Assembly (NCBI RefSeq): GCF_013386585.1
Contig: NZ_JACARO010000042.1
Coordinates: forward strand, 1 to 64,000
Direction of reading: 5' to 3'
DNA length: 64,000 nucleotides
Source of the DNA: Pseudomonas sp. P7548
GTDB taxonomy: Bacteria > Pseudomonadota > Gammaproteobacteria > Pseudomonadales > Pseudomonadaceae
In this document: one piece after another, positions 59,566 through 64,000 of the stretch
How positions within the stretch are numbered: the first letter of the stretch is position 1
Layout of the letters: the number at the start of each line of letters is the position of its first letter
The notes under the pieces: generated by a model
Databases searched by the model: none
Seen by the model: the letters and a program-made list of their open reading frames with translations, nothing else
What the model was told of the DNA's origin: nothing
Program-made: the position numbers and the translations under genes

Positions 59566-60015
59566 ATGCAGGTAATAAACGACAACAGACCTGAATACAT
59601 ACTCAGGCTCGAACATCTTCTTTACGGCTACAACTACATGGTTTCGGTGGACAGTTATGGTCCATTGAGTACTGAGCAACCGTTGATTGAAGCGCTCAAG
59701 CAAACGGTGAGTTCATCCTGCGAAGTCACTCGCAGTGCGCCAATCAGTGCCGAGGACGCGCGCGCACTCATGCTTGAGTCGTTCTTGTTTGTGGGCGACT
59801 CAGGTGGAGGCCCTATTGACCTGCCGGATAAACGCGAAGAAATCATCGGCTTGGTGGAGCAATTGACCCAAGGCGTTCATCTTCACCAGGCCGATGCAAT
59901 CCATGAGTTCTACTTGGCCAAAGGTCATCCGGGCTATCCGGTGTGGTGGGAGTTCGCCCTGGATATTCACGCGCAAGGACAGCGCTGGATTCTACTGGGC
60001 AGCAGCAGCGACTAA
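59566..60015 (+). CDS. Conserved hypothetical protein
   Basis: 149 residues, soluble ('YILRLEHLLYGYNYMVSVDSYGPLSTEQPLIEALKQ', 'FYLAKGHPGYPVWWEFALDIHAQGQRWILLG'). A GGGAAACGGG site precedes ATG 59566. It has no signal or membrane helix. I recognise no family. A REP pair follows it. Confidence 0.6.
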   Translation: MQVINDNRPEYILRLEHLLYGYNYMVSVDSYGPLSTEQPLIEALKQTVSSSCEVTRSAPISAEDARALMLESFLFVGDSGGGPIDLPDKREEIIGLVEQLTQGVHLHQADAIHEFYLAKGHPGYPVWWEFALDIHAQGQRWILLGSSSD

Positions 60016-60027
60016 GCACACTGGGCT

Positions 60028-60133
60028 TGTAGTGAGCGGGCTCGCCCCGCGCCGCGTTGTCCCAGGCACCCGATTTCTCCTGCGAACGGGCGGTGTCTGG
60101 GCTGGCGCGGCGCGAGCAAGCTCGCTCACTACA
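60028..60133. repeat. REP/REPIN inverted pair, GTAGTGAGCGGG class
   Basis: Two inverted units (left TGTAGTGAGCGGGCTCGCCC, right CGAGCAAGCTCGCTCACTACA) are about 60 bases apart, between the hypothetical gene and the convergent OprD porin gene. Confidence 0.9.
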
Positions 60134-60143
60134 AAGATCGGGT

Positions 60144-61463
60144 TTATAGCAGGGGGATCGAGTAGCTCACGAACACGCGGTTCTGGTCCTGGTCCCGTGC
60201 GACGTCGCTGCGCGATACGCCGTTGCGCCAGCCAAACCCGACGTTCTTGAACGTGCCGCTCTGCACCACGTAATCCAGGGAGATATCCCGCTCCCACTCG
60301 CTGGCGTTGTTGCCGGCGGTGGTGAGGATGTGGTCGCCCTTGAGGTACATCACCGACGCCTTGAGCCCCGGCAGGCCCAGTGCGACGAAGTCGTAGGCGT
60401 ATTGCGCAAACGCCGTGCGCTCGCCGGCCTGGATGAAGGTCTGCACGGTGCGGTCGGTGTAGAGGTAGAGGCTGGAACCGCCCTCCCCTTTGTTCACCAG
60501 ACCACCCTGGTTGAGCTGGGCGAAGTTGCTGTCGTCCGACACTTGCTGGTAACCCGCCGTAATCGCGTGCGGACCCAGGGAGTAGATGAACGCCGCACTC
60601 CAGGTGTTGTTGTCGATTTCACCCGTGCCGTTCTTGGTATAGCCGCTGAACTTGTAGCCTTCGGCCCGCCCGGCGGCGCTGCTGTTTTTGCCGTCGGAGG
60701 TGGTCTTGAAGTAACGCAGGTCGGTTTTCAACGAGCCGTAATCGCCCAGCGGCAACACGTGGATCAAACCGGCAAAGTGCTGCTGGTAATAGTCTTCAAG
60801 ATTGGCGTAGTAGTACTGGACCATCAGGTCCTTGGTCACCTGGTAATCGGCGCCGGCATAGTTGAATTTGTTGCTTTCCTGAGTGCCGCCCGCCGCCGCC
60901 AACCCACTGCGGTCGCTGGAACCTCGACCGGTGGTGTGTTGCAGCTGGCCGCCGATCAGGGTCAGGTTGTCGATGTCCTTGCTGGTGATCTGCCCGCCTT
61001 CGAACGACTGCGGCAACAGGCGGCCATCGTTACTCACCAGGATCGGCAAGTTCGGCCGCAGGTAGCCGTAGCGCAGTTCACTCCCGGCGAAACGCGCCTT
61101 GGCCGTTGCGCCGCCACGGGCCCAGCTGTCTGCCGCCTTGCCGTCATCGTTGGGGATCATCGAACTGCCCACATGGCGCCCGGCGCCGCTGTCGAGGGTC
61201 ACGCCGAGCATGCCGATCGCATCCAGGCCAAAGCCGACCGTGCCGTCGGTAAAGCCCGACTGGTAGTTGAGGATAAACGCCTGGGCCCACTCTTCAGTCT
61301 TCGACGGTGCCGCCGCACCGTCACGGTTATCGTTGTTGAAGTAGAAGTTGCGCATGTTCAAATTGGCTTTGCTGTCCCCCAGGAAGTCAGCCGAGGCCAA
61401 GGGGCTCAGGGCCACGCCCAACGTACCGGTCAATACGCTTAATACATTCAAAGTGGCTTTCAT
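60144..61463 (-). CDS. OprD family outer membrane porin
   Basis: 439 residues. A signal peptide ends near 'SPLASA' and an 18-strand barrel follows, with the OprD hallmarks 'DSKANLNMRNFYFNNDNRDG', 'EWAQAFILNYQSGFTDGTVGFGLDA' and 'YVVQSGTFKNVGFGWRNG'. OprD channels admit basic amino acids, aromatic acids or other small carboxylates. ATG 61463 starts the signal sequence. The substrate is unknown; the catabolic genes elsewhere in the window do not identify it. Confidence 0.9.
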   Translation of the reverse strand: MKATLNVLSVLTGTLGVALSPLASADFLGDSKANLNMRNFYFNNDNRDGAAAPSKTEEWAQAFILNYQSGFTDGTVGFGLDAIGMLGVTLDSGAGRHVGSSMIPNDDGKAADSWARGGATAKARFAGSELRYGYLRPNLPILVSNDGRLLPQSFEGGQITSKDIDNLTLIGGQLQHTTGRGSSDRSGLAAAGGTQESNKFNYAGADYQVTKDLMVQYYYANLEDYYQQHFAGLIHVLPLGDYGSLKTDLRYFKTTSDGKNSSAAGRAEGYKFSGYTKNGTGEIDNNTWSAAFIYSLGPHAITAGYQQVSDDSNFAQLNQGGLVNKGEGGSSLYLYTDRTVQTFIQAGERTAFAQYAYDFVALGLPGLKASVMYLKGDHILTTAGNNASEWERDISLDYVVQSGTFKNVGFGWRNGVSRSDVARDQDQNRVFVSYSIPLL

Positions 61464-61601
61464 CAGGACGAGCTCCAGCGCGGAATTCAAGTTCCGGGCG
61501 CAAAAAATGGGCAGCAGAAAGCACTCGGCCAAACTCGGGTTGGCCGGTGCGTTAACTAACGTTCAACGACTTAGTTGTGCGAAGTGGACCTCCGTAAACG
61601 G

Positions 61602-62453
61602 CTAGTCAATCAATCCATGAGCGTCATAAAACGGGTACGGCCCCGGGTAGTCCCCGAACACCGCGTTGTGGCTGATCAACCCTTGAGATTGATCCCAGCG
61701 GTGCAGCAGGTAACCGGCCGGTTCCAGGTTGAAATGCGCAGGGGCTGCATCCTGCAAATCAAGCACGATCTGGTGCGAGGTGCCCGGGCACACACAACTG
61801 ATGCTGCCACCGAAACGCCGCTGCATCGGACGATGCAAATGCCCGCAGAGCAGGCGCTCCACCTGCGGGTGACGAGCGACCACACGCTCCAGGGCAGCGG
61901 CGTTGATAAAGGGTTCGCGGTCCATATGGCCAATGCCGCTGATAAACGGCGGGTGGTGCAGGATCAGCAAAGTGGGCGCGTCGGGGCGCAGCGCCAACTG
62001 TTCGTCGAGCCACTGCAATTGACTGTCGAGCAACTGGCCGCCGTGGCCACCGGGGATGGTCGAGTCCAGGCCGATCAAGCGCAGCGGATGTTCGTCCACC
62101 ACCCAGTCCAGCGGGCCGTCAGCCGACGCTGGCAAGTAGGCGTGATCCGCAAATGCGTGAAGCAACGGCCCCCGCGTGTCGTGGTTGCCTGGCACCAGGT
62201 AGCACGGCATGTGCAGGCGTGCGAGTTCAGGGTGCAGCACGGCGTATTCATCGGCACGGCCGAAGTCCACCAGGTCGCCACTGATGACCACGATGTCGGG
62301 CCGTGGGTGACTGGCGTTCAAATGGTCGACGGCACGGCGCAGCGCGCCCAAGGTATCGACCACACCATAGGTGAGGCGTTGGCCGGCTTTGAGGTGCAGG
62401 TCGCTGATCTGCGCAACGATAAACGGACGATTCACAAATAGAGTCTCAGGCAT
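61602..62453 (-). CDS. Metallophosphoesterase (CpdA/phosphodiesterase type)
   Basis: 283 residues with the calcineurin-like motifs 'ISDLHLKA' (D-x-H), 'VISGDLVDFG' (G-D), 'VPGNHDTRG' (G-N-H-D), 'LHHPPF' and 'LCGHLHRP' (G-H-x-H). The closest group is class III cyclic nucleotide and glycerophosphodiester phosphodiesterases. It lies at the end of an ABC importer operon, overlapping the ATPase gene by 8 bases. That suggests it hydrolyses an imported phosphodiester rather than cAMP. Confidence 0.87.
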   Translation of the reverse strand: MPETLFVNRPFIVAQISDLHLKAGQRLTYGVVDTLGALRRAVDHLNASHPRPDIVVISGDLVDFGRADEYAVLHPELARLHMPCYLVPGNHDTRGPLLHAFADHAYLPASADGPLDWVVDEHPLRLIGLDSTIPGGHGGQLLDSQLQWLDEQLALRPDAPTLLILHHPPFISGIGHMDREPFINAAALERVVARHPQVERLLCGHLHRPMQRRFGGSISCVCPGTSHQIVLDLQDAAPAHFNLEPAGYLLHRWDQSQGLISHNAVFGDYPGPYPFYDAHGLID

Positions 62454-63477
62454 TCAGGGTGAACAACATATGCGGCGCAATCGCCAGGGCAATCGGTGCG
62501 CCGACGGCGTAGAGCTGGTTGTCGCTGCTGTCCACCAGCAGCGGTTGCGGGCCGCCCACCTCCACCAGTAAACGGCTCTGCGCGCCCTGGAAGAACTGCG
62601 CCAGCAGGTGGCCGTGCAGGTGCCCTTCGCTCTCCATCACCTTGAGGTGTTCGGGGCGGCAATACACCGTGCTGGGCCGCTCGGCGGCATGCCACGGCAG
62701 CTCGCCGCCGCAGACTTTCAAACCATGGGCCGACGACGCGATCACCGGGAAAGCATTGAGGTTGCCGACAAAGCCTGCGACGAAGGCATTGGCCGGTTTC
62801 TGGTAGATCTCCCGCGGGCTGGCCAACTGCGCGACACGCCCCTGCTCCATCACCAGGATGCGGTCGCCCAGGGCCATGGCTTCGCCCTGGTCGTGGGTGA
62901 CGAACACCGAGGTGATGCCGAGGCCACGCAGCAGCTCATTGAGCTCGCTGCGCAGGCGTTCGCGCAGTTGTGCGTCGAGGGCCGCCAGGGGTTCGTCCAG
63001 CAACAACACTTTCGGGCGCGGGGCCAAGGCGCGGGCCAACGCCACCCGCTGGCGCTGGCCGCCCGACAACTCATGGATGCTGCGCTTGCCATGATTTTGC
63101 AAGCCAACCAGTTCCAGCAACTCGTCGCAGCGCTTGTTGCGCTCCAGCGCGGCCATGCCGCGAATCTTCAAGCCGTAGACGATGTTCCCGGCCACATCCA
63201 GGTTGGGAAACAGCGCGTAGTTCTGGAACACCATGCCCACGTCGCGGTGCTCGATGGGCAGGCGGGTCACGTCCTGATCACCAAACAGCACCTGGCCCAC
63301 ATCCGGGCGTTCCAGGCCGGCGATCAGGCGCAAGGTGGTGGTCTTGCCGCAGCCGGACGGGCCCAGGATCGCCAGGGTCTCGCCGCCTTCGACGGTCAGG
63401 TTCAAGTCATGCACGGCCACGGTGCCGTCGGCGAACGCCTTGCGACAGCCTTGCAGGCGGATAGTGATAGCGGTCAT
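62446..63477 (-). CDS. ABC importer ATP-binding protein (PotA/FbpC/PhnT type)
   Basis: 343 residues. Walker A is 'GPSGCGKTT', the Q-loop is 'FQNYALFPN', the signature is 'LSGGQRQRVALARAL', Walker B is 'LLLDEPLAALD' and the switch His is in 'VTHDQGEA'. A C-terminal TOBE domain follows. This architecture serves spermidine, iron, sulfate or aminoethylphosphonate importers. It overlaps the permease by 4 bases and the phosphoesterase by 8, so the three are one transcript. Confidence 0.92.
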   Translation of the reverse strand: MTAITIRLQGCRKAFADGTVAVHDLNLTVEGGETLAILGPSGCGKTTTLRLIAGLERPDVGQVLFGDQDVTRLPIEHRDVGMVFQNYALFPNLDVAGNIVYGLKIRGMAALERNKRCDELLELVGLQNHGKRSIHELSGGQRQRVALARALAPRPKVLLLDEPLAALDAQLRERLRSELNELLRGLGITSVFVTHDQGEAMALGDRILVMEQGRVAQLASPREIYQKPANAFVAGFVGNLNAFPVIASSAHGLKVCGGELPWHAAERPSTVYCRPEHLKVMESEGHLHGHLLAQFFQGAQSRLLVEVGGPQPLLVDSSDNQLYAVGAPIALAIAPHMLFTLNA

Positions 63478-64000
63478 CGACGCTCTCCACGGGACAAACG
63501 GGCACTGATGGCCTGCAGCGCAATCAGCAGCGGCACGATCATCAGCAAAAAGATAAGGGTGTAGGCGCTGGCGATTTCCAGGCGTGCCGAGGCGTAGCTG
63601 TCGGCCAGGCCCACCGGCAGCGTCTTGGTCATGGGCGTGTGGAGCATCCAGGTCAGGTTGAATTCACCCAGGGACAAGGTCACCACCATCAGCACACCGG
63701 CCAGGATCCCGGCCCGGCAGTTGGGCACCACCACGCTGAAAAAGCGCTTGATCGGCCCCGCGCCAAGGCTGGCCGCCGCCTCTTCCAGCACCGGCAGTTG
63801 CTGGCGCTGCATCACCGCCATCACCGGGCGCACCAGGAACGGCAAGGTGAACAGCACATGGCCGACCAGGATGAACAGCCAGTTGCTGCGAAAGCTGCCG
63901 AACTGGCCGTAGGTCAACAGCAACGCCAGTGCACTGGCCAAGCCGGGCATGGCCACCGGCAGCACCATTAACTCTTCGAAGGCGCGGCTGAAGCGGTTGT
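63474..64000 (-). CDS. ABC importer permease (PotC/PhnV type), start off the window
   Basis: The frame is open to base 64000, so the N-terminus is missing; at least 175 residues are visible. Several transmembrane helices and the inner-membrane coupling motif 'EAAASLGAGPIKRFFSVVVP' (EAA-x-x-x-G) identify a binding-protein-dependent permease. Further importer genes (second permease and binding protein) are expected beyond the right edge. Confidence 0.88.
   Translation of the reverse strand, partial: NRFSRAFEELMVLPVAMPGLASALALLLTYGQFGSFRSNWLFILVGHVLFTLPFLVRPVMAVMQRQQLPVLEEAAASLGAGPIKRFFSVVVPNCRAGILAGVLMVVTLSLGEFNLTWMLHTPMTKTLPVGLADSYASARLEIASAYTLIFLLMIVPLLIALQAISARLSRGERR

Overview
The window is about 60% G+C, gene-dense and typical of a fluorescent Pseudomonas chromosome (P. 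fluorescens group). The evidence is the codon use, repeated Pseudomonas REP/REPIN palindromes of two sequence classes, an OprD porin, a FecI/FecR/TonB-receptor cassette, many LysR regulators and several C/N-source uptake systems. No rRNA, tRNA, CRISPR array, insertion sequence or prophage was seen. No gene-free stretch exceeds 300 bases. The first and last genes run off the window.

1-12.4 kb: mixed metabolism and housekeeping. It holds a secretory-lipase-like hydrolase, a NudK-type Nudix hydrolase, an SDR dehydrogenase, an alpha/beta hydrolase, an FMN 2-hydroxy-acid dehydrogenase divergent from a DeoR regulator, DUF72, a small HhH protein, a PfpI/DJ-1 protein, an LprI-domain protein and an HxlR regulator divergent from an NmrA-like reductase. 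12-13.7 kb: a copper-handling set (DUF2946, SCO, PCuAC). 13.7-18.9 kb: two LysR regulators flank a convergent pair, an exported homologue of the fumarate-releasing lyase family and a DctA-type dicarboxylate symporter. 20.4-29.5 kb: a catabolic block split around a divergent promoter. On the minus strand are a LuxR regulator, a class III aminotransferase, an amino acid/polyamine permease and an aldehyde dehydrogenase. On the plus strand are a flavin monooxygenase, a Rid protein, DUF1028 and an M20 deacetylase.

29.5-34.2 kb: the most unusual part. Two small paralogous genes of unknown function each lie 51 bases downstream of a HrpL-type 'hrp box' and begin with a type III secretion-like N-terminus. 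Between them are a LysR/NCS1-permease pair and an A+T-rich membrane-protein gene. 34.2-38.8 kb: GNAT acetyltransferases, a lipoprotein, a methyltransferase and a TPM-domain membrane protein. 38.9-40.9 kb: an RsbQ-like hydrolase overlapping a PAS histidine kinase. 40.9-45.2 kb: a divergent DapF paralogue lacking one catalytic cysteine, an alginate-lyase-fold protein and two divergent L,D-transpeptidases.

45.2-51.5 kb: creatininase, small exported proteins, a GST, a membrane hydrolase, DUF924 and a Ni/Co transporter. 51.6-55.6 kb: an ECF sigma / FecR / TonB-dependent siderophore receptor cassette. 55.7-64 kb: DUF1624, LysE, a Cache-HAMP-GGDEF cyclase, a 36-residue membrane peptide, an OprD porin, and an ABC importer coupled to a metallophosphoesterase. 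All functions are read by eye from motifs and context; no database search was run.
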